Of a DNA stretch of 64,000 nucleotides, positions 1-11,575 are shown piece by piece. The DNA is from Heliocidaris erythrogramma (taxonomy: Eukaryota; Echinodermata; Echinoidea; Camarodonta; Echinometridae), in assembly GCA_025617745.1 (NCBI GenBank), contig CM046858.1, positions 37,341,119 through 37,405,118 of the forward strand. Direction: 5' to 3'. The number at the start of each line of letters is the position of its first letter. Positions within the stretch are counted from its first letter, which is position 1. The translations under genes and the position numbers were made by a program. The notes under the pieces are model-generated. The model made no database searches and was not told the origin of the DNA. It saw nothing but the letters and a program-made list of their open reading frames with translations.

Positions 1-1
1 A

Positions 2-247
2 TTCTACTATGGAAAGCGATCATCTGGCTCTACATCTCAAGAGGCCCTGGAAGGTGTACGTTTGTCCCTTAACAGGTATGCGAGGCGACAAACGAAACAT
101 GTGGGCAATGCTTCGGTAATACAACACGACATAGACAGGGCCAATCACAATCTCTTTGTTAGAGACGGTATTCACCTATCAGACCGGGGGTTGGATATCC
201 TAATTGGGAACTTCGAAGACGCCGTGAAGGAAGCTATAGTGGCCTAA
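2..247 (+). mobile_element. Retroelement fragment: C-terminal end of an SGNH-hydrolase-like domain
   Basis: An open frame runs in from the left edge and ends at 247. It contains DGIHLSDRGLDIL, which fits the last catalytic block (DxxH) of SGNH/GDSL hydrolases. Animal retroelements known to carry such a domain include CR1-type LINEs (ORF1 esterase) and Ngaro-type tyrosine-recombinase elements. Only the end of the domain is in the window, so the family cannot be settled. Treated as a fossil fragment. Confidence 0.5.
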
Positions 248-1210
248 CACAAATGAAAATTGATGTATGCAGGTCTTTGCTCTGTTCTGATGCCCTCACG
301 AGCATGGGCAGAAAAACGGAGGATATCAAGGCACAGTATAATAAGGGAAGTGGCAGCCCAGTAACCTCACATTGTGAACCCTGATGTATCCACAGACCAG
401 GTTGCTGCATACGCATAATCTTAAGCCTGATTGGAGGTTAATCTTATAATGGGACAAAATACATTTGAGGTTGTATAATTCCCAACACAAGAGGTTAGAT
501 CCTGCCCACGGATCAGACAAACCAGTCAAAGTTGTTAAATACAAAGCATCAAATAAAATTTAAAAATAGGCCTCATTCTTTTAAATGAATAGACGAACCA
601 TAACCATGGTGAATGTAGAAGCTGGGGCAATAAAGTCAAATAGATGGCACATATTATCAGAGAGAAATGGCGGCTATCACCCAAACGAAAAAGAAAGAAC
701 AAAATTTGGTGGAAGATGTCTGGGGGCCTTAGCATCAGAAAAAGGATGTGAATTGCCACTCTAGGTACCATCCTGTTGGCAGGTAAACTGCTTGCTGGGT
801 CGAGTTACCATCGCTCAGCAATTACAGCACATCCCAAACACTTGAGGCAAAACATTTCCGCCAGTCATTCAGTCACTCTGTCAAAATGCTCTTTTTTTTT
901 TACTCTGTAGGGTAATATGTAATGATAACCGCATATTTTCCTCTAGCTAGTCAAATTGTTTCGTTATTTACTTACCTGAATAGCTATTCAAGAGTAGGGG
1001 TAGTAGGTATGATTACCACACTCCCCACTGTCATGAGGATAGAAATGCTCCCAGATTTTTAAACATACTGGAAGTTAGTCAAGTTACTCAGTTGTGAAGA
1101 AGTTATTAACACACTAAGTTATTATATGACTGGCCGTGTATCATGTGTTTGACACAATACAAAGTGTCACGTTTTTAAGCATATTGTTCTGGGTTGAATA
1201 CTGCCTTGTG
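248..1210. other. No recognisable feature
   Basis: AT-rich sequence with only short, composition-driven open frames on both strands. No repeat, promoter-like cluster or domain was recognised. The same holds for 1517-1817, between the tandem repeat and the foldback element. Confidence 0.5.
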
Positions 1211-1516
1211 TTAAAAGCAGATTGGTCAGTGTTAAACATATCATTCAGTGTGCTTTACTATTGCTTGTATTCAAATGGCACTAAGTTCTTATCGCTGCCT
1301 TCGAGCAAAATTGTTTTAAAAGCAGATCGTTCAGTGTTAAACATATCATTGAGTGTGTTTTACTATTGCTTGTATTCAAATGGCACTAAGTTTTTATCGC
1401 TGCCTTCAAGCAAAATTTTGTTAAAAGCAGATTGTTCAGTGTTAAAAATATTGTTTGTTATACTATGGCTTGTTTTCAAATGGCATTAAGCTTTTAATTC
1501 TGCCTTCGAGCAAAAT
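1211..1516 (+). repeat. Tandem repeat, three 105-bp units
   Basis: Units start at 1211, 1316 and 1421, each opening with TTAAAAGCAGAT and closing with CCTTCGAGCAAAAT. Units 1 and 2 are nearly identical; unit 3 is more diverged and slightly shorter. The period is a multiple of three, so an artefactual 117-codon frame stays open through the array. I do not regard it as a gene. Confidence 0.85.
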
Positions 1517-1817
1517 TAAACAGCAAGCAATGGCAATTATGAGTCCACGGTACTTTCTTTCCAAAATGATACTGAAACAGTATTATAATGCTTGAGCTGG
1601 TTTCGGAATCACGACTGTATTCTAATTCATGCAGGTTTCAACCCTCCAAACCCTAGTGAAGAACCGCTGCATTTGAATATTTTACCAATACAGGTTATTG
1701 TGTTTCAGCCATGTCAATATTCAGAATGCGGAGTAAAAAGTCATTAGTTCCTGCTATATCAGAAAATTGAACATCATGTTTATTAATATGAATGTCGGTA
1801 ATAACAATTTAATGCTA

Positions 1818-3041
1818 CAGTCACACGGCCACTTACGGTAGCTGCGGATCCGAAAGGATCCGTATCATCCGTAAGCATCCGTATCCATCCGTAACCTAAT
1901 CCGCAGGATCCGCCAACATACGCAGATCAGCAGCGGGAATTTTGAAAATCTCAAGATTTTGCTGCGGATGAAATCCGCAGAATATACGTTATCCATACGT
2001 AAAATACCGTACTCATACGTATCGTCCGTAAGTCATCCGTATCGTCCGTAAAGCCTAGGTCACAACCCGCAGTACTTGCAAGTGCGTGCTGTCTGCGTTC
2101 AAAAACGTGGGCAAAATTTGTGGATCCGTACGTAGTGAGTACTGCCTCCGTACGGATTTGGAGCACGCAGACAAGACGTAGAATTTTTAGTGCAGGAGGA
2201 ACTTTCGCTGCGTTCAGGCTGGGGACGGTCTACGGATTCACCCCCAGTACAGGTGACGTGCGTTGACGTGCGTGCCCTCTGCTGCTAACGAGCGCACAAC
2301 GCACGGACTCCGTGAGTTTTTGAAATTTTTTCCCACAGTTACTTGGTCTACGGACAACGCATCTAGCACGTGCGTGCTCCGCACGTAGCATAATGTAGCA
2401 TAGTGAAACAGTCACACGGCCATGTTACGGACCTGAGGATGCCTGCGTATATTTGGATAATGAAAATGCCTAATTTTTACCCCAAATAACGCAAATTTGA
2501 GAAAAAGTTACCTATATTCTGCGGACGATACGGATTAGTTACGGATGTTACGTATGAATTACGGATGTTACGGGTAAAACCTGTTGATGAGCCCATCCGC
2601 TGCCAACCCGCTGACACATGTCACGGACGACTTACGGATGACTTACGGACGATACGGATGAGTTACGCTCATGTCTGCGCATGTCGGCTTCCATGTCGGC
2701 ATTCCTGTGTTTACGTACCCCTATGTATCCACAGTCATCCGCACACCCGACAAAGTGTGCGGATCAGTTACGTGTCTTACGTATCCTCCGGATGAGTTTA
2801 CGTATCTTATACGTATGAGTTACGTATTTTACGTATGGATAACGTATATTCTGCGGATGCTTACGAATAATTCATCCGCCAAAAAATTTTGAGATTTTCA
2901 AAATTCCCGCTGCGGATCTGCGTATGTCTGCGGATCCTGCGGATTAGGTTTCGGATGGATACGGATGATACGGATCCTTTCGGATGCTTACGGATTTTTA
3001 TCCGTAAGCATCCGCAGCTACCGTAAGTGGCCGTGTGACTG
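1818..3041. mobile_element. Foldback-type DNA element with CAGTCACACGG termini and ATCCGTA-rich arms
   Basis: The left end CAGTCACACGGCCACTTACG recurs inverted at the right end (to 3041). Inverted similarity continues inward for roughly 230 bp, including a segment close to TGCGGATCTGCGTATG. The arms and middle are packed with variants of ATCCGTA/TACGGAT. A third copy of the terminus, in left-end orientation, starts at 2409, so the unit may be nested: an element of 2409-3041 beside part of another. No target-site duplication or transposase is visible, so it is non-autonomous and its superfamily is unassigned. Confidence 0.7.
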
Positions 3042-3640
3042 TTCCATTATAGACATTCATGCAACATGCTCAATAAGCCACTTCGGAGATGCAATCTGAG
3101 CATGAGCAGATAAAGGTCATCTGTACCAAATTCTAAAACCCACTGACAGTAATATTCGATATGTGCTCATGAATGTCATGTAATCATTATTCAATTATGC
3201 ACTAATGGTGCATTCCATGATATCCAGGTGGAAGTATTCTTTTTAAAGGGGGAAACAAAAACTATTCATGAGGCACCTCTATCACTCCCAGAGTTATTTT
3301 TCTGAAGTGCACATAAAGGGACCCTCCATGTCTAAAATATCTGTGGATATTTGGGGTCATTTGTACCATGCGCTAACCCCGAACTGGCTTATTCGAAAAT
3401 ATTTTTGAACTGGTCTAAGGGCACCGAACAATTTTTTTAAAGCCAAGGCATCATGTTTTAAAGTGGACACTTGTTCATACCTGTCCAGTCATGAATTCAA
3501 ACAAATTTGTTTGTATTTTGTGTACTTGCTGAGACGGGCGATGATTTAAGTGTCCTGGGTTGGGGAATTCGTCTAGTATCTAAAATTACTGAAGAAACGA
3601 ATGGAAAGAAAAGACACATGAAATAATTAGAATACGGTAT
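3042..3640. other. No recognisable feature
   Basis: Unique-looking AT-rich sequence without a convincing open frame, repeat or motif cluster. Confidence 0.45.
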
Positions 3641-4075
3641 TCCCGATTTATTAATCATAGCAAAGCTCATATTACCCGAACAGGACAGAAAACAGCGTTG
3701 AGACATTCCCATACAATGATATTATGGACATGATGGATATGCTTAACACCGCAGTATGAATATCAAAAGTTCACTACATTATTTTCAGGCTACTATCTAT
3801 ATGTTTCACTTTTATCTGCCGCTATGACATCGCATTTTAACGCCAAACTTCTATACACAACCTCACAGTTTTTCTTTAAAACATACTTTCACTTGAACCA
3901 ACATGCCATGTCAATAACCAACTCAACTTGTCCAAAGACTCACATCAACCTCGTATATACAGCAATGTATCCAAAGAAGGAAATAGTTTTATATGTTTGA
4001 CACTTTCACGATCATCTTAATCCCAATGTTAATAACTATCTGAATTATAATACCGCCACCCAGCCGCACCATTAT
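3641..4075 (+). repeat. Diverged partial copy of repeat R1
   Basis: From AGCAAAGCTCAT onward this resembles 10037-10810, 31621-32090 and 62903-63390: the same order of landmarks (CCCGAACAG, AGAAAAC, the coast-to-coast run ending in TAATACCGCCAC). It is much more diverged than those copies and is cut at 4075 by the 3' tail of a minus-strand LINE. In the other three places R1 leads into a type I receptor gene or the window end. This is probably an old, decayed relic of the same unit, left of gene 1. Confidence 0.6.
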
Positions 4076-4076
4076 C

Positions 4077-4123
<47 letters not shown>

Positions 4124-4715
4124 ATGTGACTTGTATAGCGCACTTTCCATCCTGATTAGATGCTCAAGGCGCTCCAGAGCAAATTAATACACAAAGAATG
4201 AGAATTAAAAATTATTAACACTGGAAGAATAATGAATGTCTGTCAAAAGGCACTCTTATACAGATACGTTTTAGGTTGCGCTTGAAGGAAGCCACTGATG
4301 TCAAAGTTTTCAGGTTCTGTGGAAGGGAATTCCACAGAGTTGGCCCCGAATGAGCAAATGCACGATCCCCCCACGATTTCTTTGAAATTGGAACTTGCAA
4401 AAGATGAGAAGTTGAAGATCTCAAGGTTCTTAGAGGTTGGTATTTACGTATTAAAGCCTTATTATAACTAGGGGACGTTCCGTTGACGATGTGGAAAACC
4501 AAAAGAAGAATTTTGAAAGCAATGCGTTCCTTCAGGGGCAACCAATGAAGCTCTTTCAGGATAAGGGTGATGTGGCTGCGCTTGCTGGAACAGGTTAACA
4601 GCCTTACATCGTCATGATTTATAGATTTCCACCTCGCCATCCAAACAACTAACTTCAAGATAATCATGACTCCTTTCCAATCGTAGATTGTTATTCCTCT
4701 CACATATTCACATTG
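4076..4715 (-). mobile_element. 5'-truncated CR1/L2-like LINE, 3' end
   Basis: The 162-codon minus frame at 4215-4703 reads as the region after the reverse transcriptase in CR1/L2-type LINEs: ELHWLPLKERIAFKILLLVF, then GDRAFAHSGPTLWNSLP. The 3' end is at 4076-4121, an (ATT)n tail on the minus strand, preceded by a TATAGCGC/AAGGCGCT tail motif common in this LINE group. The catalytic part is missing, so this is a dead-on-arrival copy. It interrupts the R1 relic to its left. Confidence 0.8.
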
Positions 4716-5824
4716 TTTGAATTATTTATCTATAATCTGGGAGACACGCCCACACTTTGAAAACCGCTAATGCATATTCATATTCGTGCAAATAGCCGTG
4801 GCTATGTCTCCTTACAGATTAAGTCCGTATAAAAGGTACGATCTATTTCTACTTAGCAATTTTAAAGTGCGCTTTCGAAAATAATCCCAATAATCTCCAG
4901 AAACGATCCGTTTACCGAAACTGAAAAACGAGGGAATTTATCATCCCGAGGGCTGTGTCAAGTAAGTTCATAGTACGTATATACAGCGTTCATACAAAAA
5001 TCGAAAGATACTAGGCGCAAACTGTACAACTATATACGATTATTTTCAAACTGTTACCCTTTATATGAGAGTGCAGTAATGAATGCTGTGTTTAATGTGC
5101 AAGGATATTATTTCAATGTGCCCCTCACACCCCCCCCCCCCCCCTCCGCCATCCTCGAGAACTCGGTAATTTTCTTCATGTATGTCAAGGAAGCAATGTA
5201 CTACAGGACCCTCTTGCATAAAAAGTTGCATTTAATCGCAGCTCAAAAAATTAAACGCAAGGCCGAAATACACGATCCTGATTGGTTGAAAATCAAGCTG
5301 CGTTTAATTTTATTTTTATGGAAGATGGCCCAGTTCGCATTAGTTTATGACTGCCTGGAATAATGAATTCTTATTACAGTACATTTGTTTTCCTAAGCTG
5401 AAACCTTATTCACTGAAACTGTAATGATAAACACCTTAACCTTAGAGCATTAAAAAAAAAATTGCTCCTAAATATAATGTATATTGACGTGAGATCTCTA
5501 GCTGATGAATTACAATACAATACAATTAAAAATAGAAAACTGCCATTCTTTTACATTTTTCTTGTTATTTTTAATCACTCTATTCTGTACATCTTTTTTA
5601 AAGAGCTGTGATGAATTATAACCGGTAAACCGGGGGGCGGGGGCGGGGGGAACATTAAGAAATGATCGGTACCGAAGCGTTCCTCTGGCTGACTTATTAA
5701 AAGTTAATGTACATATAATTACCTCACTTCTGATTGATATTTCGATTATTCCCCATCATTGATTAGATTCTTTTGTTCATCATATAACTGATTTATTACA
5801 TACATTTATTACATACATCTGTAT
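4716..5824. other. No gene recognised; one poly(C) tract
   Basis: AT-rich sequence with a poly(C) run near 5130-5147 and a G-rich run near 5632-5650. The 94-codon frame at 5079-5363 crosses the poly(C) tract and shows no domain. Nothing else is supported. Confidence 0.45.
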
Positions 5825-6090
5825 AAATGATTGTCAAGTCATTACTGGTTTGCCAATGTTGTTAAATGATTTGACCTCAAAATGGAACTGCACTTTCAAT
5901 ACAAAGTAGTTTTCAATGTTTATTATTCCTTCAGGAATTGTATGTTTTTGAAGCCAGGGTATAATTTCATGTAAATTCATGTGAAAATAGGGTATAAAAA
6001 GAGTGCTCGTCCTGGTTGCGTATGTTCTTTCAAAGAAAAAAGTTATATGACAAACTTTTCTTATAATTTACCTAAAATTGTGATGCTCAA
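5825..6090 (-). other. Conserved 3' flank of type II receptor gene 1
   Basis: This stretch aligns with the sequence left of genes 3, 5 and 6. Shared landmarks are a CATTACTG/TTTGCCAA segment, TTTGACCTCAAAATG, a GAAGCCAG segment, and GTTCTTTCAAAGAAAA. It was therefore duplicated with the coding unit and probably includes the 3' UTR. No single polyadenylation signal is certain; AATAAT overlaps the stop of gene 1. Confidence 0.6.
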
Positions 6091-8274
6091 TTATTTAAAT
6101 CTGTGGACGGATGCATTCACGTACAAGTCCCCATCATATGTAGGTACGTTAAGTTGTCCTACATTGTCATTACCATGCATATGATCATATAAGTGATCGT
6201 TGGGAAAAAGGGTGCTTTGGCAAACGCCTTCTACCGGATCACTTGGACCATTACCACACATATCATCGGGCGTGTGACGGAAAGACTGTGACACCTGTGA
6301 GAGAGATTGGGACGTTTCCCTCATATTCCTGGTTTTCCGGCTCATATCTGGTTGGGCATACATTGCTTCCAACTCTTCGGCAGGTCGTGTTGTGCTTCGC
6401 ATCACCGTATCCCCGCTCGAGGTCTTTGGTCTTACCGTTGAGGAAGATTGATTTCCCATCCCGTCTCCATCGATACAAGCTCCATCACGTTCATCGGGTG
6501 ACTGGCGAGGCCTGAGAAAGGTTGGAAGCACTGAGGGTTGGTTTGCTGTATTGGTAACTGTTGTAGTGCCTTTTGCATCATCCACTGATGAATATGCGCT
6601 GTCAAGAGATGCTATCATCGAAACTGGGTAAATATCGACATGTTGCTGTCTAGTGCGTTTGTCATCGCATGAATCTTCTCTACACCGCCCTTCGGCAAAG
6701 ATGTTGAGATGAGACATGCTTTTGGCAGCCAATGAATCCTCCGTTTCGCATAGCACCGGGAGGGTTGGATGATCACCTCGATCTTCCTTGCTGGACTGCA
6801 TCGACTCCCGATCTGAACTATTGCTGTCCATTGTTGGTGAGCGCTGATTAGAAACAGGTTCGTGGATATCGGTATCAGTGCTAGGCCGAAGTGGGTGGGA
6901 TGGGAAACTGGTCATCTCATGAGATCTTGAATCATCCACGGTCTCTTCCTCTGCAGAACTCATCAAATGATCAGGCGACATATGTCGTCTCACGGGATAT
7001 TTATCTTTTTGTAGGTAGTTGTAATAGCATAATATGATGAAGATAATACCAGTGCTGAAAACAAAGGCCAACGTTGCAACGGCTGTTGTGGATATAAGCA
7101 TGATACTTATATCTCCAAAATTTCTGTTAAAACTTAGGGTCGTCGACTGCGTCGATATGCCCGAGTAAGTGGTCGGAACGCCACTTTTCTCTTTTGTTGC
7201 AGCATCTTTTTTGGTGGATAGTGAATCAAGTATTGTAATATTCACACTTAGGCTTTCACATCGCAGTTCGTCAGTCAAATTGCTTATTTGTTTGTTCTTG
7301 CTAGATGATGCAGCTATTGTTAAGACGTGGTTATCTTCTAGCTGGGAGAAATCCAAAATTCCAATGTTGTAGATCTTAGTCTTTAATGAATCATTATCTT
7401 CAACACACAGGAATACTACATTATTGATCGAAGCCTTCCGATCTAGAGTAAACGATAGGAGCTCGCCACTAGCTCTGTTCCACCATGATACTGGCATGTT
7501 CTCACTGGTAACGCAGCAGTTGAAGTATTCGTCCCCGTTTTGACTGTACTTAATCGTTTGGTATCGTGCCGTAGGAAAACTGCACGTTTTATTTACATCG
7601 CTTTTCCCCCGAAAAACCACACAAACATATTCAACATCGGTTATATTCTGAAGATCAATGTAAATGCTGGATTTGTGGGTCAGTTTGAAACTACCATCGT
7701 ACGAGTTGTCTGGAGTTCGATCTTCAAACACCAACTGATTTCCAGCTAGGAACTCTACATGATCGTTATCGCTGATTTGCGTCCACTGACATGTCATCTG
7801 TATTTTTTCTCTCCTTTTGTCTAGCCATGTAGTACAAGTGGTATCCTTGTTAACCACGCTCAAATGAAAGATCAGTGCTGTACATGTTTTATCCGTTCGT
7901 TCGTTGATAATGACTAAGTGTTGACCCGAATCGTACTCTTGAGCATTTTGAATCCTTACTTCAAAGGTATTCTTAAACGTATTGATCAATTTATAACGTG
8001 TACTGATAGACGACTCGTTATTTGTACATTGGAGAGAGCTATTGCATATCATACTCCAACCACGATTCGGAGCGATCCAGGTAAGTGTTTGGTTTTCCAG
8101 TATGGGGCCTTTCAGAGAAAATTCCACGGAAACATCCTGACCACTCAATACTTTGACTGATCTCCAATGGTAATTACACATACTATTCTCAGACGAAATT
8201 CGTAGGACAAACGCGTTCAGAATGAAAGCAAGTAATAATACTTTCCATTTGAGAGAACGTTGCTTGCTCCACAT
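6091..8274 (-). CDS. Receptor gene 1 (type II): signal peptide, three Ig-like domains, one TM, tyrosine-motif tail
   Basis: 727 residues in one exon from ATG at 8274. An in-frame GTG seven codons upstream is not used here because the paralogues share the start at MWSK/MQRSK. Residues 1 to about 28 form a signal peptide. Ig-like D1 has DSGQH in place of the usual DxGxYxC. D2 has a clear F strand (EYVCVVF) and a B-strand cysteine (QMTCQW). D3 has FNCCV, SWW and FLCVED. A glycosylation-rich stalk leads to a membrane span (STTAVATLAFVFSTGIIFII) followed by basic KDKYPVRRHMSPD. The tail of about 300 residues holds IYPV, AYSSV, MYAQP, LYDH and a terminal LYVNAS, a Grb2-type YxN. It is the leftmost family member. 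Its D1 is the closest match to gene 5 and to the pseudogene. Receptor architecture is seen directly; ligand and function are unknown. Confidence 0.88.
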   Translation of the reverse strand: MWSKQRSLKWKVLLLAFILNAFVLRISSENSMCNYHWRSVKVLSGQDVSVEFSLKGPILENQTLTWIAPNRGWSMICNSSLQCTNNESSISTRYKLINTFKNTFEVRIQNAQEYDSGQHLVIINERTDKTCTALIFHLSVVNKDTTCTTWLDKRREKIQMTCQWTQISDNDHVEFLAGNQLVFEDRTPDNSYDGSFKLTHKSSIYIDLQNITDVEYVCVVFRGKSDVNKTCSFPTARYQTIKYSQNGDEYFNCCVTSENMPVSWWNRASGELLSFTLDRKASINNVVFLCVEDNDSLKTKIYNIGILDFSQLEDNHVLTIAASSSKNKQISNLTDELRCESLSVNITILDSLSTKKDAATKEKSGVPTTYSGISTQSTTLSFNRNFGDISIMLISTTAVATLAFVFSTGIIFIILCYYNYLQKDKYPVRRHMSPDHLMSSAEEETVDDSRSHEMTSFPSHPLRPSTDTDIHEPVSNQRSPTMDSNSSDRESMQSSKEDRGDHPTLPVLCETEDSLAAKSMSHLNIFAEGRCREDSCDDKRTRQQHVDIYPVSMIASLDSAYSSVDDAKGTTTVTNTANQPSVLPTFLRPRQSPDERDGACIDGDGMGNQSSSTVRPKTSSGDTVMRSTTRPAEELEAMYAQPDMSRKTRNMRETSQSLSQVSQSFRHTPDDMCGNGPSDPVEGVCQSTLFPNDHLYDHMHGNDNVGQLNVPTYDGDLYVNASVHRFK

Positions 8275-9240
8275 TCTCAGGTTCCTTTTATACACATTCT
8301 TTTTTTCTAAAGAAATGTCTGGACCGTGTCAAATCCAGTCAAATAATTTATGATGGCGAGGTTTTGATCGCTTGCTCTATTAAACTTTGGAGATAAAGGT
8401 AATGCGTGTCATGAAATATTAACAGATGTAGAAGGGGTATACTGAAGTGAGGTTTTATTGAAAACGAATCTGAACGAATCAGCTACAAGGAAAAAAATGA
8501 GCCCGATATTGCTGAAAACTGATGGAAAGCAAACATGGCCTCTCATGAAGCTCGCATCGTGTTGTAAAACTGACTCACTTTACTCCTGACAACTCTTGGC
8601 ATTACATTCACGTGAACATCCTGAATTTCGAGACATAGTGATATCATGATTATAAGCACTCACAATTTCTTAACTAGGCGGGTTTAAATTCATGATGTGA
8701 GAAACAAACACTGTCCTATTTATCTTCGATATAGACTGACATTTTGATGGATCGACTCTTTCCATTTGCAAGACAGATACGATGAATTAATGATGGCACG
8801 TATAACATTTCTAACCATGAAACTGAAAGATTTCTATGATATTTATCATCTTGTTCTGGCATATATTATTTATGAAGATGTATGGATTAGCACACTACTT
8901 CCCTCTTCTGATATTCATACATGATATATTGACTTGGTTGGAGAGATTCTCCCTGTTCATTGATTGTACATTTTCATGACGAAGGATGAAGCATCTATCA
9001 ATTCTCTATCCCGTTTAGTGCAACGGAATACCAATTGCAAGGACACAGGATATCCGAATATTACATTAATCTATTTGTAACATATGCTCTCTATACCGAC
9101 GTTATATTGGCATCATGCCTCACAAAATTTGATATCGTTCACCAGCTGAACCGAAGCTATCATAGCTTACTTTAGGATCTACATAATATCAGTACACTTT
9201 ATACCGGTAAAAACTTTTTTTTAAGAGGGCTCCCTCGTTT
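8275..9240 (-). promoter_or_regulatory. Conserved 5' flank of gene 1 with an IRF-like site
   Basis: About 950 bp upstream of gene 1 aligns with the flanks of gene 3 (to about 23650) and, more patchily, genes 5 and 6. GAAACTGAAAG lies at 8819-8829, 545 bp upstream of the start; it fits the GAAANNGAAA core bound by IRF factors. Just upstream of the ATG the minus strand reads TTTCTTTAG with a TTTGAC about 20 nt before it, which looks like a splice acceptor and branch site shared by type II genes. No firm transcription start can be placed. Confidence 0.5.
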
Positions 9241-9608
9241 TTATGACCACACGATTGAGTAAAGATGTATGGTGTACTCATGTTCAATGGCAAATTCAGG
9301 ATGGACCCGTATCTTCGATGCTAAAACCTTCCCAACATTTACAAAATAATTGTTAAAAAGTTTACCTTCTAACAAATTTTCTATGCCAGTTTTAAAGACA
9401 TTGCGAGTATTATTAGAAGGTAATAAGGATTTCAATAAAGTCCAAGTACTTCCAGCATTGATTTTCATTTTTATTAATTGATCATTAATATATATTTTCT
9501 TTGCTTTCCTAATTTCAAAAGTAACTTTATTTCTTAATTTTCTGTAATCTCTCATCTTTTTTAAATCTTTATTTATCCAAGCTTTTTTCTTTATCTTGTC
9601 TCTTCTCT
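9241..9608 (-). mobile_element. LINE fragment (region before the reverse transcriptase)
   Basis: A minus-strand frame reads KKKAWINKDLKKMRDYRKLR, then INAGSTWTLLKSLLP and FNNYFVNVGKVLASKI. This is the linker between endonuclease and reverse transcriptase in jockey/CR1-type LINEs. Both ends are missing. It butts against a plus-strand LINE 3' end on its right and against the end of gene 1's conserved 5' flank on its left. Confidence 0.75.
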
Positions 9609-9992
9609 AATCATATATTTCCTCTCTCCTTCATTCCTCTTTTAGTGCTCGTACAGGTCTCCGTTCCTCCTCCTCCATAAAGTTTAAGGAATTACGAACA
9701 AAGAGAAGCTGGGGTGACAGATCATTTATTGCTGCTGCACCCCGGCTTTGGAACTCTGTACCCCAATGAATTAGAAAATCACCCACTCCAAAATTGTTTA
9801 AAAACACTTGAAAACATATCTTCAGGTCAGAGTATTTTGGTTGATTTTTATAATTTCACAGTGTTACCTATTACTTTCTCTGTCCTATGTAATTTCATTA
9901 TCTTTCTTGTATAATTATTATGAATTGTATGGTAATTTGTTAGGCGCCTTGAGCATCCCTTGGGATGGATATGTGCGCATTATAAATGATGA

Positions 9993-10036
<44 letters not shown>
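9609..10036 (+). mobile_element. CR1/L2-like LINE, 3' end with (ATT)n tail (module A copy)
   Basis: The plus strand encodes a decayed ELRTKRSWGD...AAAPRLWNS region. A 3' tail AGGCGCCTTGAGCATCCC follows and then an (ATT)n run at 9985-10036. The same LINE sits in the same place beside R1 at 29555-31415 and, without its last part, at 57230-58755. One insertion therefore predates duplication of the modules. Only the terminal part is kept here. Confidence 0.8.
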
Positions 10037-10040
<4 letters not shown>

Positions 10041-11575
10041 TCTTAGCAAAGCTCATGATAACCCGAACAGAAACAGAAAACGGTGTTGACAGATTTCCAT
10101 CAAATGCTATCATGGATGTGCTTTACACTACCAGTATGGTTATAATACATTTATTTATTTCTCACTCAGTACTCGTATATTCAGGTATATTACACGCGTA
10201 TTGATAAAAATAACCTTAAACAATACTACATCATCTTTTGATATGACACCGTATTTTAATCCCAAACTTTTATGCACAACCAAATAAAAAACAATAAAAA
10301 CAGCACTATTTTTACTTGAGCCAACATGATATCAACAACATCAAAATGAGGCTGTCATCCTCGTCAAGCTTTGCTTATGATGGCAGTCTCCTACATTTTT
10401 TTCAATTTGCTGTATTGCATAATACTTACAAATTACTAGTATACATTACTTATATTTCTATTTTTATATAATACGTTCAACTCTATATGTATATTATGTA
10501 ATTCATTTGCTTATATGTTTATATGTATGTATTATTTTGTATTACGCAGTATCTGTTCATATGTTATCTCTTGCCTTTGTTATATACATGGAAAAATGTA
10601 GAAATAAAATCAAATCAAAATCAAATCAAAATCAAATAACCAACTCCATGTCCAAGGAGTCACATGGACTTTGTGTATATCAGTTCATCCTTCGTCACAC
10701 AAGACGTAAATAGTTTAATAAGCTTGAGGCAAGCCTTTTAAGACTTTGTTATTCGTATAGCACGGTCATCTTAATTTCAGTGTTTATACTACCGCCCTCC
10801 AGCAGCCCGACTATCAACGCTTGATAGCCAGACTTCGTCTTGAAAGCCAGGGCAGGCGATTAATTGTCACGGCCGAAGGGGGTGGGGTGGGCAGGGGGTC
10901 AATAGCGGTTTGTCCCCACCACAAAAGAAGATCTTGCATTATGCAGTTTTAAATTAATGAATTTGGAGGACCGAGGGAGAGTAATCTACTGTTAGGAACA
11001 TCTCTTTAGAGCAATTTTGGTCACCCAGGCAAATCTAAGCGTTAAGCACACAAAACGAGGGTATTTACAATTTTCGGGGGGGGGGAGGGAGGGGACAAAT
11101 CGTCAAATAATTTAAGGGAGATGCTTTCCTCATTCGCTTATTATAGCTAGGTCCTATATTAGGCGTTTACACTGACTATTGTAAACACAGGAAACTTTCT
11201 ACCTAAATCAGAGCAATGGTTTAGAGATCTTCTGTAATATTGTACAATTTGAATTACTAGTACGCGAGAAAGCGTTGCGACGGAGCAAAATTTTTTCCTA
11301 TTTTGAATAATGAAAGTTAACATATAAAGAGCACCTAAAAGCGTCCTTTACATGGAAGACCAACTGTTTTGTTGAATGGGCCACCCCGTATCTATAAATT
11401 AAAAAAAATATTATTTGCAATACATTTTTTTTCTTCAGTTTTTCATTTCATTCGGGGGGGGATGATCGCCCAGAAAAATTTCCGGGGGTCATGTCCCCCA
11501 CACCCACCACCAACCCCCCCCCCCCCCCCCCCTCCCCTGGGATTTTGTATACAATCCAATTGTGGTGTTCATTTA
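10037..11575 (+). repeat. Repeat R1 plus 3' flank of gene 2 (module A)
   Basis: R1 starts at CTTAGCAAAGCTCATGATAA and is nearly identical to 31621-32815 and 62903-64000. It carries poly(G) and poly(C) tracts (near 11079-11100 and 11514-11533). Module A has an extra segment of about 290 bp, about 10343-10635, absent from the other copies. That segment ends in an AATCAAATC-type A-rich tail and looks like a small retroposon, a SINE or LINE 3' end. R1 leads straight into the stop codon of gene 2 with no gene of its own. Confidence 0.75.

Noticed and set aside
1136-1489. 117-codon frame with internal protein repeats
   Set aside because: The 105-bp tandem repeat has a period divisible by three, which keeps the frame open by chance.
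6091-8274. ITAM-type activating motif in the tails
   Set aside because: No pair of YxxL/I motifs with 6-12 residue spacing is present; the tyrosine motifs are single and of different classes.
8281-8292. TATAAAAG as a TATA box for gene 1
   Set aside because: It is about 10 bp from the start codon, so transcription from it would miss the ATG; the position is not TATA-like in genes 3, 5 and 6.
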